64,000 bases of DNA from Spongospora subterranea f. sp. subterranea. Its lineage: Eukaryota; Endomyxa: Phytomyxea; Phytomyxea; Plasmodiophorida. Within the stretch, counting starts at the first letter, position 1. Each line of letters starts with the position of its first letter. Shown in pieces: positions 1 to 10,327 of the stretch. Where the stretch lies: assembly GCA_049724395.1 (NCBI GenBank), contig JAUGWO010000269.1, positions 30,196 to 94,195 of the forward strand, given 5' to 3'. Under the pieces are notes generated by a model. The model was not told the DNA's origin and did not search any database. It worked only from the letters and a program-made list of their open reading frames with translations. Position numbers and translations under genes: made by a program.

Positions 1-339
1 ATCCCACTCCTGTTCAAATTCCGAATTCGGGCACAAAACTACCCTATCGAACCTTTGCTGGGATGGCGCTGCGGTTCTGATCTCGGGTTAGCTTCTCTTG
101 TGGACATGACGAACAAACATGACGCAGATCCGGGACGTTCGAACTTTCACAGCACTACGGGGGTTGCCAAGTGTTTCGTCATGATAATTACCACACGATA
201 AACAAGGTCGATTGGGCGAAGAAATTCTGTGTTTTTTGTTCGCTTCCTGAAACTATTTATCAATGGCGCAACATCGCCGTTCTTAAGGAAGTTTGGGTTG
301 CCTTCAGGTCTGATCAGTGTTCGTGTTCGCGCTCATACG

Positions 340-801
340 TTAAACTGACCTTCTGCGGTTCACGTCAGTGCTTCTGTTCATCATCTCGTCCTTAAATTCT
401 AGATCGATGTCGTTGATATGGTCCATATGCGTCATCTCAGATCGGGTGCCAGTTCCTCGATCGAACTCATTGATTGTTCGTTGATCAAATTGATATTGTG
501 GCGGATTGCTGTTCGGTTTGTCTATAAAATGGACTAACTCGTTGCTACACATTTCATTTGTATCCAACTTGTTCGAATCGTTCAATACCTTCGACAACAT
601 CACTGCACTGTTAGCGCTGGGGTGCCGAACTTTCGATCGATTTCCATGGACGTTCAGGTTTCTCATTGCGGCAAAAGATCCATAATCAATGAGCTCTCCG
701 CCGATTTTCACCATCCGCCAGTCCGGGCAACACGTCTTCACGCCCGCCCAATGAGGAAGCAAAGCACATTTAGCTGGCGATGCTGACCACATTATCGTCA
801 A
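340..801 (-). CDS. hypothetical 153-aa ORF
   Basis: This is an ATG-to-stop ORF of 153 codons. The first half contains several cysteines and tryptophans, and the second half is hydrophilic and rich in Asn, Asp and Glu. I recognise no domain, signal peptide or membrane segment. The composition looks more protein-like than most random frames nearby, but no splice-linked partner exon is evident and the surrounding 1-4 kb is otherwise non-coding in appearance. It could be a remnant of a mobile element. The call rests on length and composition only. Confidence 0.2.
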   Translation of the reverse strand: MTIMWSASPAKCALLPHWAGVKTCCPDWRMVKIGGELIDYGSFAAMRNLNVHGNRSKVRHPSANSAVMLSKVLNDSNKLDTNEMCSNELVHFIDKPNSNPPQYQFDQRTINEFDRGTGTRSEMTHMDHINDIDLEFKDEMMNRSTDVNRRRSV

Positions 802-1028
802 TCAATTTGATTCGATGAAGAGCTGAACTCCCGTACTTGTCATTCGTTAATCAATTGATAGAGCCAGGCACGATCCGGAAGAAAAATCCGGTTCTGCACC
901 GGTGTCAATGCAACCAATTGAGAAAGCGGTTTGACAAGATATATATTTCGCCATATATGTTACACTCATTTGTGGGTTCCATGATTTTGGTGAAACACCA
1001 CCAATGCGAGATAATTTGGATTAATCTA

Positions 1029-1295
1029 CACACACCAAAATCAGGAAAATACACACCAAAATCAGGAAAATACACACCAAAATCAGGAAAATACACACCA
1101 AAATCAGGAAAATACACACCAAAATCAGGAAAATACACACCAAAATCAGGAAAATACACACAAAAATCAGGAAAATACACACCAAAATCAGGAAAATACA
1201 CACCAAAATCAGGAAAATACACACCAAAATCAGGAAAATACACACAAAAATCAGGAAAATACACACCAAAATCAGGAAAATACACACCAAGATCA
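1029..1295. repeat. 21-bp minisatellite, about 13 copies
   Basis: The unit is acaccaaaatcaggaaaata plus c, repeated about 13 times with only a few substitutions. Because 21 is a multiple of three, both strands stay open: the + strand reads TPKSGKY repeats and the - strand a Phe/Tyr/Val-rich repeat. I see no signal peptide or anchoring domain, so I treat it as a non-coding tandem array. Confidence 0.9.
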
Positions 1296-1299
1296 TGAT

Positions 1300-3220
1300 C
1301 ATGATATTCTCATGGGTATTTCCTTAATTTACACTGCTAGTCCGTCATTATGAATGCCAATCCTAATCCGCTGAAGAGCCTGATAATCCATGTTTCTCGA
1401 GCCTTAAAATGGTGGAGGACTCAAAAGATGTCAATGTATCAGAAATGTTTGCTGTAAACACCTTTCGGGAGCTCTGCTTCCGACAAATCACCCCAACAGC
1501 ATTTGTTTGGTACATGTGAAGATGACACTTCATCTGAACTATCACGTCTACAGAGTCGTTGCCTCTACCAGATGATAACAGAGTGACACAGATTCCTCAA
1601 ATCCCTCGACCTTGACAATTTCCTATTCAATTAGATCACAAATCATCGTCTTCACGGATGCAGGAGTGGTTATCTCAACCAAAAGGTGACAGAATGACAC
1701 GGTCTGCTTGAATTACTTGCCGTTAACGCATTCCATTTAGATCACACCTTATCTTGTTCATTTGATGTAAGCAATAACTCAGCCATTCGAAATATTACTG
1801 CTGTCGAAAAAAACCAAGGCTTCAGAGGAACCCAAGCTCATAATTTCTTCCCATGGATCCAAGCTTGTTCATGTCGAATCAGATTCGTATTATCCGAATG
1901 GTGATGTAACTTGCGTATCTCAAATTGCCGAAGGTTTTGCTGCAAATGATGCCGCGGTTGTTGGTTGGGCAATTATTGTGTATGGGCACAACACCCCAAA
2001 GTCTGGTATTACTGTTCATAACAAGAATTCCCTGGGTGTGTTATTTGTGTCCAATCGCTGGGTGTCCACACACTCAAAGACCCTGACGTATTCCCAGTAT
2101 TCGATCCATGTTTGCTACTCCTCGTCCCGCAGCCTACCCATGTCCTCATCATGATCGTGAATTGCAGCACATTGATTTGTAAAGCCCTTTTTTGAAGATC
2201 CACAGTTCACGACAGAGTGCTACATTATTGCACAAAGGGGTTCACAATTATTCGAGACCTCATCCAATCCGCCCCGATCAAGACAGTCGGAAACAACTCG
2301 AGACAATCATTTGCGCCGCGCCTGAGTTGAAACCCAAACAGTATTATCGGGGAACGCCACTAGGAATCGTCTGGAAATATGCATGTTGCTTTTAATAATC
2401 TTGATTGACTTCCTCACGAACGTCGAAAAAATCTGTCTCAAAGGGCTATGCCATCCTCGATCAGTATGCTGGCTACCTTTGAAAGAGAATATGAAAGTTC
2501 AAAAGTTCTTCCCTGGATGGTGACGCAGGTCATATCATCATGCAGACAGAGTTTATGGAAACAGTAATGTCTCTCCGCTGGAATCTGATTCCATTCACGG
2601 TTTCATTATTGACGATTACTTTTCGGAAGCCAATGTGACGTTGACCTCTGGGTTTTGTCCCATAATTAATCGAACAATTCCGTTTCTGATCAGCATCCTG
2701 TCTGGCAAAACGTCGTTGCATTACAAAAAGCATTTTGCAGCTCTTTTTCAAGCCATTATAATGCAGTGTGCAGTTGTCAAGGAAAATCGCTCCACAGAAA
2801 TGTGAGCTGTGGTTTGAAAACACTGTGGCCGCTAGAAAATATTCACTATCACCGAATGCAAGAACGTTAGGCATATCGAAAATATTGTAAGCACTCAAAA
2901 GGCGCATTGAACGTCCAGTATCAATGGTGTCGTTTCAAAACGAATTTCCTGGCATGACCCATCCAGATTGTTACCTAACCAGATATGCTATGCAGATCCA
3001 ATCTCTTGCACGAATGACATGGCTCTTCCGGTAAAAAAACCTGACATTGAACAAGACAATGGCGCATCGGGACTCAACAATAATAGTGACGTGACATTTA
3101 TACGGAACCGACATCGATATCCCAAAGGACTTTCCATTCACAGCGTTTCGGCAAAAGTAATTACACCTTCGTGCGTCGCATGCAATACCAGGTTCACCCG
3201 CGGGACCGCACTACCAACGC
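1300..3220. other. stretch without a recognisable gene
   Basis: Only short ORFs with unremarkable composition occur here, on both strands. Two loosely similar 65-70 bp segments near 1578 and 1687 (both contain a gAatgacac or gAgtgacac start and a ttagatcaca core) suggest an old local duplication. I see no RNA gene or recognisable domain. Confidence 0.5.
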
Positions 3221-3227
3221 CGCAAAG

Positions 3228-3500
3228 AACTGGTCCCAATGCAGTTCTATCCATTTAACCCTCTCCAAGGCTTTAACCCAGGACGAGCGGAAAGAAGTAG
3301 CTGATCTTTTGCAAAAAGAACCGGAAATGCGAGACACGATCCCTAATAAATCAAGATCAATCTCAAATCGTCAATGTGAATGCCACAGCCACAAAGGAAA
3401 AGCTACTTCTTTCCTCTCGTCGCTTGTTAAAGCCTTGGAGAGACATGTATCGGTTAAGTGGATTGAACTGCATTGGGACCAATTGTTGGCTTACATTGGT
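3228..3500. repeat. short inverted repeat, arms about 85 bp
   Basis: Bases 3228-3310 (tggtcccaatgcagttc, ctccaaggctttaac, gaaagaagtagct) recur as the reverse complement at 3400-3490, with a 9-base insertion in one arm. The loop is about 80 bp. The two arms are read in different frames on their own strands, so neither clearly codes. It may be the ends of a small foldback or MITE-like element. Confidence 0.7.
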
Positions 3501-4233
3501 GATGCGGCTGGCAACAGGTAGGTTTTGGTCATTGGAACGTAAAATCTGCCAGCGACCTTGGAAATGTACACACACCCAACTGTCCGTAGAGTGTACAGTA
3601 CACCCCTCATTTGTGCCGGTTCAACGAAACAACGCTGTTGTCTGTGTGTGTTTCTCTCCCCGTCCCCGTCACAGACAATATCTGCCATCGTTCCCGCGTG
3701 GTCGTGACTGCGCTTGAGGGCGACAACGCGTTAATCGGCATGTGTCCATCGTTCATGATGTCCGTGATTGCCGCGTTCCAAACGTTTCTCCCCGTCGTGA
3801 AGCGCGATGGCGAGTCAATTACAAACCAAATTGCCGTCCGATCTCACGTGAGAACACTCCAACGTCAATTCGACTAACCAACGTATTGTCGAAGCAGAAA
3901 ATCTGGTTCCTACTACGATTACCGAGATCGCCAGTCCATTGACCTTTAAGATGTTCAATGCCACAACGCGTCTCGCGCGACATTGCTATCTCAGGCCGGA
4001 TACCACCTCCAGCCTGATCTTCGACGCCTATAAATCGGTGCCTTGCTAAGCCGCTAGAACAATGCTCTCAAGGAATAAATATCTCGACGACGTTCGTCAC
4101 AGCAAAAATCTTGTTGAGGGCAATTTGACCCTCATCGTGCTTTCACTCTCAGATGCTCATAATAGGCTCGATCATAATCTCTCACAACTCATTCTGATAT
4201 CGATCTCCGATTGCAAGCATCTACCGTTCAGCG
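3501..4233. other. spacer upstream of the chitin deacetylase gene
   Basis: There are several overlapping short ORFs in different frames, none with recognisable motifs. The last part presumably contains the promoter of the gene starting at 4234, but I cannot point to a specific element. Confidence 0.4.
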
Positions 4234-5849
4234 ATGTCGATCCGCGTTGGTGTCGTGTTCCTGGTGGTATTGAGCAGTGTCTATGGGGCAATTGAATGTA
4301 ATTCGAGCGCCGACGAGGATAAATCAGCTCGGTTATGATTGACATTTGTGTAGTCAATAGAGGTTCGCTGCCTGTGTGCCCATCGGGTGTATCGACCAAT
4401 GCCAAATGCAGTGCCGACACGGTTGGGTGCCAAGTTGGACTTTGCTGCTCAAAGGTTCGGGATACGATTGGTTTATGCGATGGTCAGAGAGAATTTGGGA
4501 AAACTGAATCCGTTGTCTAGTATGGATGGTGTGGACAAGGTAGACCTTACTGCAATCAGAAATCAATATGTCGTGATAATGATGCTTCCGGTTTCCCCCA
4601 ATCGAGTAACTATCAGAACACATCTGTTTTCTTGAAAGCGAAACATCTGAAACTGGAGATCCTCAATAGGATCTAGACCCAGCCGACCGGGTCCACCGTC
4701 AAAGGCTCGTCCATCAGAAGCTCCCCAGAAACCGGTACCAATTTCGCGTCAAATGCTGCCGTTCTCTATTTTAAACGGTTGTTCTGGCGATTCAGCAATC
4801 TGAAGATGGCACTACCTTCAACTGGTGTGGACCCGGTAAAGTTGTCGCCCTAACCGTAAGTGGTCTCGTGATTGGTTCTGTGCCCATTTTCTAATCGAAA
4901 ACTCAGTTCGATGATGGCCCTCGTAATCCCTAATCTCAGCCGTCTTCGACCAAAATGTTCGATACTGATTCGCGTTTTTAGATACCGATTCCAGCACCGC
5001 TACTCTCCTTGCTGACCTGAGGAAAATGCCCCAGATGAAAGTGTCGTTCCTGCTATCGCCTCACTCAGAAACTGGTGTCGATCGTGACCCTGTGCAGCAA
5101 ATGTGCTCTTCTGCGACAAATGATCGCCGATGGTCATTCCGCCTATGGACGTCAGTAATCTTGATCCATTTTCCGGAAATCTACAGCTTTGTTTTTTTCG
5201 ACCCCGTTTTCGTCAACCGTAAATTGACAACGGTTCTGTGCAGATTCAATGACCCACACTTCGTTCCTCGATATGACGCCAGAACAAATTCGTAAAGAAA
5301 TCACGGAATGGAACGACTGGTACCAGGGTTGCACAGGCTCATACCCACCGGCGCAAGTGGTTCGCCCGCCATTCGGCAACCTGAACCCGGAGCTGCGAGC
5401 GATGTTAAACTCGATTGATGTCAGTGTCGCCACGTAAGCCAACCTGTTGATTGACGTTTTTGGTTTCGATTGACCGACGGTCTTCCACCTCAGATGGAAT
5501 GTGGATTCAAACGATTGGCGTGGTGGATCCGTTAAAACCGTGTTCAACAGGGCGATTGCGGCGTACGAAAAGACTCGGACTACTGGTTCAGCTTTGATCC
5601 TTCATCATGATGCAGTATATCGCAAGGGCGCTTCCGAAGGCACATATGGGATACTGGACATGTAAAATGCTCACAAACGACTTTGAGCGTGATCTGATCA
5701 TTCGCATCCCCACCATGAACAGGTACCAAAATTATTTTGAAGGATACGATTTCGTGAACCTGGAGACGTGCAAAGAGATGTGCATCGCAAGCGGCAGTTG
5801 CCATCAAGGAGGCGTATGGCCGGGTGTTTACAATGGGGAATTCGCCTGA
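4234..5849 (+). CDS. secreted chitin deacetylase-like protein (CBM18 + CE4)
   Basis: It should remove acetyl groups from chitin at the cell surface or wall. Exons inferred from splice signals: 4234-4297, 4354-4454, 4521-4590, 4670-4855, 4907-4922, 4982-5150, 5244-5436, 5494-5661, 5723-5849 (about 360 aa). Exon 1 encodes a signal peptide (MSIRVGVVFLVVLSSVYG). Exons 2-3 join to a chitin-binding type-1 knot (CQVGLCCSKYGWCGQG, then YC). A Pro/Ser-rich linker follows. The NodB domain has TFDDGPH split by a 51-bp intron, then MTHTSFLDMT, RPPFGN, WNVDSNDW and ALILHHD, the expected order of CE4 metal-binding and catalytic motifs. The classical motif-2 form H-S/T-x-x-H appears as HTSFL. The last exon adds a YFEGYDFV segment typical of fungal-type enzymes. 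Two one-base frame changes are needed, near 4800 and 5110; these are assembly indels or early decay. The start is chosen because it gives the signal peptide. Confidence 0.8.
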
Positions 5850-7636
5850 AGCAGGATGTCCCCTTAGACAAGAAATTAAATCCGATAAATCAATTTTCAT
5901 CACAGATCCCGTTGTTGGGTTTGCCTAGAAATAGATGGAGCAATGTGTGGCCAACTTTCGCGCCAATAAACGGAGCGGGGAATGGAACAATGGTAACTTG
6001 GCGAGTCGTGAAATTACCGCTGAGTATCTCATCATTTTCTGAGTTCCAACAACTGATTCCCTGAATTTCATGGTTCACCTCGCGTGCAACGATTGGGGTT
6101 CTGTTTGTGGCAACAGAGCTTAGCCAGTGTCGCCTGCTGGAACGAGATTGCCTATCGAGATCTGAATGGGCGGTAGGGGCCAAGAAACCAGCTAATCCTT
6201 TTTCAAGTCGAGATCATGTTCGTTCATTGTTGCGCTCAACATTGTGCTTAACTTGCGGTGTCAGCCAAAGTCCAACGTATCTGCCAAAGAAATGAACTAG
6301 GCGAAAATTCGAATTATCATGGAGGTTTGACCAGGTCGAACTGGTAAAAATTGCATCATCTAAAACAGGGAAGTGGTCAGGGTTTTGTATAAACCGGTCA
6401 GGGCATGTGCCTCATTTGGCATTGCCGGGCAAAGAGGTTAACGAAGAAATCGGAATAGTTTTCAAAGAGTTTTGGCCTGAAAGGCGGCCGGATTTTGTAG
6501 CCTCAAGTTGTTGAATAAGAATTGGATCCTGGAAGCCTGGGTCAACGTGCCGGATGCATATTGGGTTGTCAATATTTGAGCCGATACGTATAGAATCGTC
6601 GGTTAGGTAGCAGTGTATGGAGGATCTGCGATCGTCCTATGTGTCGTAATGGAGTATTTTTGTGAGGATGGCGAAGGATTTTTTTTTCAAATGTAACCTG
6701 AAATTGTATTATCATTATGCGCACTTGACGTTGGAAGATACTGATGAATCGCTAAAGGTTCTTGATACGTTTGGTATTTAATCCTGTTGTGAATGCAAAA
6801 AATGGTTAGGTAGAAAAGTCTACTGATTCCATATGCTGATTGGATAGCAGAGTAATCCCTTCGATGTATCCGTTCATTCTACGTCAAGTTCCGACGAAGA
6901 CTTTAATGTCGATGTACCGAAAACATTGGATGCAGGTGTCGAATCTTCATCAAAATATTACGAATGAAACGATACATTATCGAAAAATCTGTTGACCTCA
7001 TCGTGCTGCTACTACAGTACATTACAAATACCAGCAGTTGCTCCTGGTCTTGTTTCACATCAGGGGTCGTGGAGTCTCTGTCTACTATATGTGAATGATG
7101 GATCGTTGGACGTTTCGACCCAGATATTTTGCAACAAAAACGCAAAATGGTTGTTTGAACGCCCAGGAATGCAGCATGACAATATTCAGCAGACCATCAA
7201 TTGAATATTTTTGCCCGACTGGACCAAACCGTGCAGTTCCTACAGAAACTCGAGGACCACTCCCGGACTCCTACTGCTCATTCAAAATGTATTTGCTTAC
7301 CAACCACTGAATATCGTGCCTAGCAATCGCTTCCGGAGAACTATAAAAAACAATATGGCACAGAGGTACTCCGACGTTGTAGTTTCCCGGATGCTCAACT
7401 CTTTTCTGATTGGTCAAAAAATCTGGTACCGCTGGTGAACGTCGGGTTCAACCAAAATTCGTGTCAAGAAAATACCTGCTTCCACTTGCGATGCACCGGG
7501 TAATGGAGCTGGATATGGTCGTCGTCCTAGAAATTAACATGTGGCTCATACTGACGCAAACTGGAACTGATCGTTTCCCATTCATTGGGCAGAAGTATTC
7601 CGAGCGGCCCTTGAAAGAACCTCGAGCTGACCCCTG
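5850..7636. other. spacer with cysteine-containing ORF scraps
   Basis: At 6960-7500 there are short frames with several cysteines (for example QNSCQENTCFHLRC near 7450), bounded by plausible gt and ag signals. They could be exons of another secreted cysteine-rich protein, but I could not chain them into one convincing reading. From 5850 to 6950 I see nothing recognisable. Confidence 0.35.
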
Positions 7637-8179
7637 TTGTCACAAGCCATGTCCAAAAAGTTCGCAAGTGTGGACCGCTTTGGCCAATTCAAGCCTGGCG
7701 TATGCGTGCACGACGACATCGAGCTGAGCCCGTCAACTTCCCTATTGATCACAGAATTCGAGCCCCTTTCAACCAGCAAAGGATGGCACTTCTGCGGTCG
7801 GAATATGTTCACGTTATCCACACTGGTAGAACAGGAAGAGGAAACGTTGACGGCTGACGTAACAGTTTGCGTGACCGACCCTGTGACTTCATCACGGTCA
7901 AGCCAGTGCGACGGCTGTAACATCAATATCAAACGAGAGTGCAGCTGGTATGGGCCAGCACACAAAAATATCTGCAAAACCGGAAGACCAGCGGAAACAA
8001 TAGCAAAGGGTGTTATGACACGATCTAGAACCAGCAGCTATGGTCTTCAGAACCAAGTTTTTCGAATACTCAGCTCCATTCTGATATTGAACTGCGTTTT
8101 GTTCGGTTTAATCAATGATGTCTCTCAACGTGTACTTTGGCATTTCCTTCCTGTTATTGTTGTTGAGTTTTGGCGCTGA
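7637..8179 (+). CDS. hypothetical 180-aa ORF
   Basis: An open frame with nine cysteines and an acidic-hydroxyl middle part (LVEQEEETLTADVTV). It ends within the 5' part of the next gene, which starts at 8115 in another frame, so the last 20 residues are certainly not both coding. It might be the terminal exon of the unresolved cysteine-containing gene to its left. No domain is recognised and there is no signal peptide at its first Met. Low confidence. Confidence 0.25.
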   Translation: MSQAMSKKFASVDRFGQFKPGVCVHDDIELSPSTSLLITEFEPLSTSKGWHFCGRNMFTLSTLVEQEEETLTADVTVCVTDPVTSSRSSQCDGCNINIKRECSWYGPAHKNICKTGRPAETIAKGVMTRSRTSSYGLQNQVFRILSSILILNCVLFGLINDVSQRVLWHFLPVIVVEFWR

Positions 8180-9053
8180 ATCGTATGGGAAATCCTACCA
8201 AGAGACAGTTGAATACCCAACGTCGAATGATCAACAGTATCAACCAGCTAAAGCGTATGGAGCACCGTCAGAACAAGATGACTCTTATGAAAAACCGTCT
8301 GAATCATATGTGAAACACGTGCCCTCATATGATCAACAATATGAACCAGCTAAAGCGTATGGAGCACCGTCAGAACAAGATGACTCTTATGGAAAGCCGT
8401 CTGAATCATATGTGAAACACTCATATGATCAACAATATGAACCAGCTAAAGCGTATGGAGCACCGTCAGAACAAGATGACTCTTATGGAAAGCCGTCTGA
8501 ATCATATGTGAAACACTCATATGATCAACAATATGAACCAGCTAAAGCGTATGGAGCACCGTCAGAACAAGATGACTCTTATGGAAAGCCGTCTGAATCA
8601 TATGTGAAACACTCATATGATCAACAATATGAACCAGCTAAAGCGTATGGAGCACCGTCAGAACAAGATGACTCTTATGGAAAGCCGTCTGAATCATATG
8701 TGAAACACTCATATGATCAACAATATGAACCAGCTAAAGCGTATGGAGCACCGTCAGAACAAGATGACTCTTATGAAAAGCCGTCTGATTCATATGTGAA
8801 ATACGTGCCCTCATATGATCAACAATATGAACCAGCTAAAGCGTATGGAGCACCGTCAGAACAAGATGACTCTTATGAAAAGCCGCCTGAATCGTATGAG
8901 CACGTGCCGTCTTATGAACAACCGTCTTCACCAGATACAGCGTATGGAGCACCTTCTGAACATGATGAGTTTTATGAGGAACCGTCAAAATCATATGAAA
9001 AACCATCTCAGCCAGGTCAATCATATGGATTACAGTCTGGTTACAGGACGTGA
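8115..9053 (+). CDS. secreted protein of eight 32-34-residue repeats
   Basis: A single uninterrupted frame of 312 aa. The N-terminus is a clear signal peptide (MSLNVYFGISFLLLLLSFGA, cleavage probably before ESYG). The remainder is eight tandem units built on QQYEPAKAYGAPSEQDDSY followed by KPSESYVKH. Four central units are identical in protein and nearly identical in DNA; the first and the last three diverge and carry a VP insert. The composition is dominated by Tyr, Ser, Pro, Glu and Asp with no cysteine, so the mature part is probably disordered and extracellular. YGAP-type motifs occur in structural matrix proteins such as arthropod cuticle proteins, but this could be convergence. The near-identity of the inner repeats implies recent unit gain or conversion. 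A wall component or a secreted effector are both possible. It lies downstream of the chitin deacetylase in the same orientation. Confidence 0.75.
   Translation: MMSLNVYFGISFLLLLLSFGAESYGKSYQETVEYPTSNDQQYQPAKAYGAPSEQDDSYEKPSESYVKHVPSYDQQYEPAKAYGAPSEQDDSYGKPSESYVKHSYDQQYEPAKAYGAPSEQDDSYGKPSESYVKHSYDQQYEPAKAYGAPSEQDDSYGKPSESYVKHSYDQQYEPAKAYGAPSEQDDSYGKPSESYVKHSYDQQYEPAKAYGAPSEQDDSYEKPSDSYVKYVPSYDQQYEPAKAYGAPSEQDDSYEKPPESYEHVPSYEQPSSPDTAYGAPSEHDEFYEEPSKSYEKPSQPGQSYGLQSGYRT
8236..8990 (+). repeat. coding tandem repeat, 96-102 bp unit
   Basis: DNA-level array underlying the secreted repeat protein. Inner units are 96 bp and almost identical; outer units are 102 bp, with an additional gtgccc codon pair. 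Confidence 0.9.
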
Positions 9054-9932
9054 AAAGCATCGGAAGTGTATGGACTAGAGTGTCATCGAAAGATAATAAA
9101 CCGCGCGATGGTCATAATGAAGTGTCGGTGGTGAATGAGATTCATGGAACTTTTTGGCACAGACACTGTTCGTTGGGAAGAACTTGCGCGATTTCTTAAC
9201 AAAAGCACCTCCAAAGCGAGCTTCTTCTTTTGTCACAGTTTCAGGGCATGTTGTAGATTTATCAGCAGTTTCTCCCTGCGAAGCATGTGTTGTTGTCCAT
9301 GCTGAAGATACTAAAGGTAGGCCGGTTCTTTCGTATGGCTTCCGTTGATCTTTCTCGGTTTCATTCATGGTGGCTATTTGAAGGCGAAGAGGATTTCCTC
9401 TTGATTACGTAGACCGTCGACGAGAATTACTATTCCTATTCAACGTTGTCAATGATTGCGTTTATTGTGGTTTCGCGTATAGCAGTTGAGTCTTTCATAC
9501 TGCCTTTTTTGAAATACAGTTTCATTCATAGTGGCTAGGTGCAGGCGTAGGAGACGCTCTTCACCATTCCGTTGACCCCCGACATTACTGTAGGTATGAT
9601 TACGGTTATGCTTTGTTGTAGGTCTCAACCCAATCAACCGCTTGCCCCGTTGACAAAGAAAAACTGGTTTGGCTCCGAGAACATGAAAACAACCATTTTT
9701 TTTTGTTAAACGACAGTCGAGATGGCACATCAACCGGACATGCCGGTGCTCAAAGGTGTGAAGTTTGCTCGGCGCCTTTGTGTCGAAACCATGATGGCGA
9801 GTATTCCGTTCATGGAACTGAAACCCGCCTGAATAATGAACCCGCTTCGCCCTTATAAGTCAATACCATCAGCGGATTATCCCCCAAAAAAATTCAATGG
9901 CTCAAAAAGACCACAAGTCTATTTGAAACCCA
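9054..9932. other. spacer with a short direct repeat
   Basis: No convincing gene. Two segments beginning tttcattcat (about 9359 and 9523) share roughly 35 bp with mismatches. A 64-codon frame at 9154-9348 (+) and a 97-codon frame opposite it at 9075-9368 (-) are the longest; neither has a recognisable motif. Confidence 0.4.
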
Positions 9933-10245
9933 GTTTTCGTTTCTGGAAGTTGATCGTGTCGTCTTTGGCAGTCGCCGCTCTGGCAGTTTCGTTTCTGGAA
10001 GTTGATCGTGTCGTCTTTGGCAGTCGCCGCTCTGGCAGTTTCGTTTCTGGAAGTTGATCGTGTCGTCTTTGGCAGTCGCCGCTCTGGCAGTTTCGTTTCT
10101 GGAAGTTGATCGTGTCGTCTTTGGCAGTCGTCGCTCTGGCAGTTTCGTTTCTGGAAGTTGATCGTGTCGTCTTTGGCAGTCGTCGCTCTGGCAGTTTCGT
10201 TTCTGGAAGTTGATCGTGTCCTCTTCGGCAGTCGCCGCTCTGGGG
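9933..10245. repeat. 52-bp minisatellite, about six copies
   Basis: The unit contains cgtttctggaagttgatcgt and ctttggcagtcgccgctctgg. Copies differ by a few bases (cgccgc or cgtcgc; gtcttt or ctcttc). A 52-bp period is not a multiple of three, so the open frames here rotate through three readings and are not a protein repeat. The array directly abuts the visible 5' limit of the VPS13-like gene. Confidence 0.9.
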
Positions 10246-10327
10246 TGCGAGGCCGAGGGTGGGGTGGCGCGACCCGCACACCGCTGCCGAACCTGATTAC
10301 ATGAGCACCCGTAGTCTCGGGTATTGA

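Noticed and set aside
837-1302. Three long overlapping frames on both strands with 7-residue repeats
   Set aside because: They are by-products of the 21-bp minisatellite; no signal peptide, domain or unique coding flank.
3611-3942. Short overlapping frames as an upstream gene
   Set aside because: No motif, splice logic or composition supports coding.
9902-10281. Arg/Thr-rich repeat proteins on the minus strand
   Set aside because: The 52-bp unit rotates frame, giving the same residues in two frames, which a selected gene would not show.
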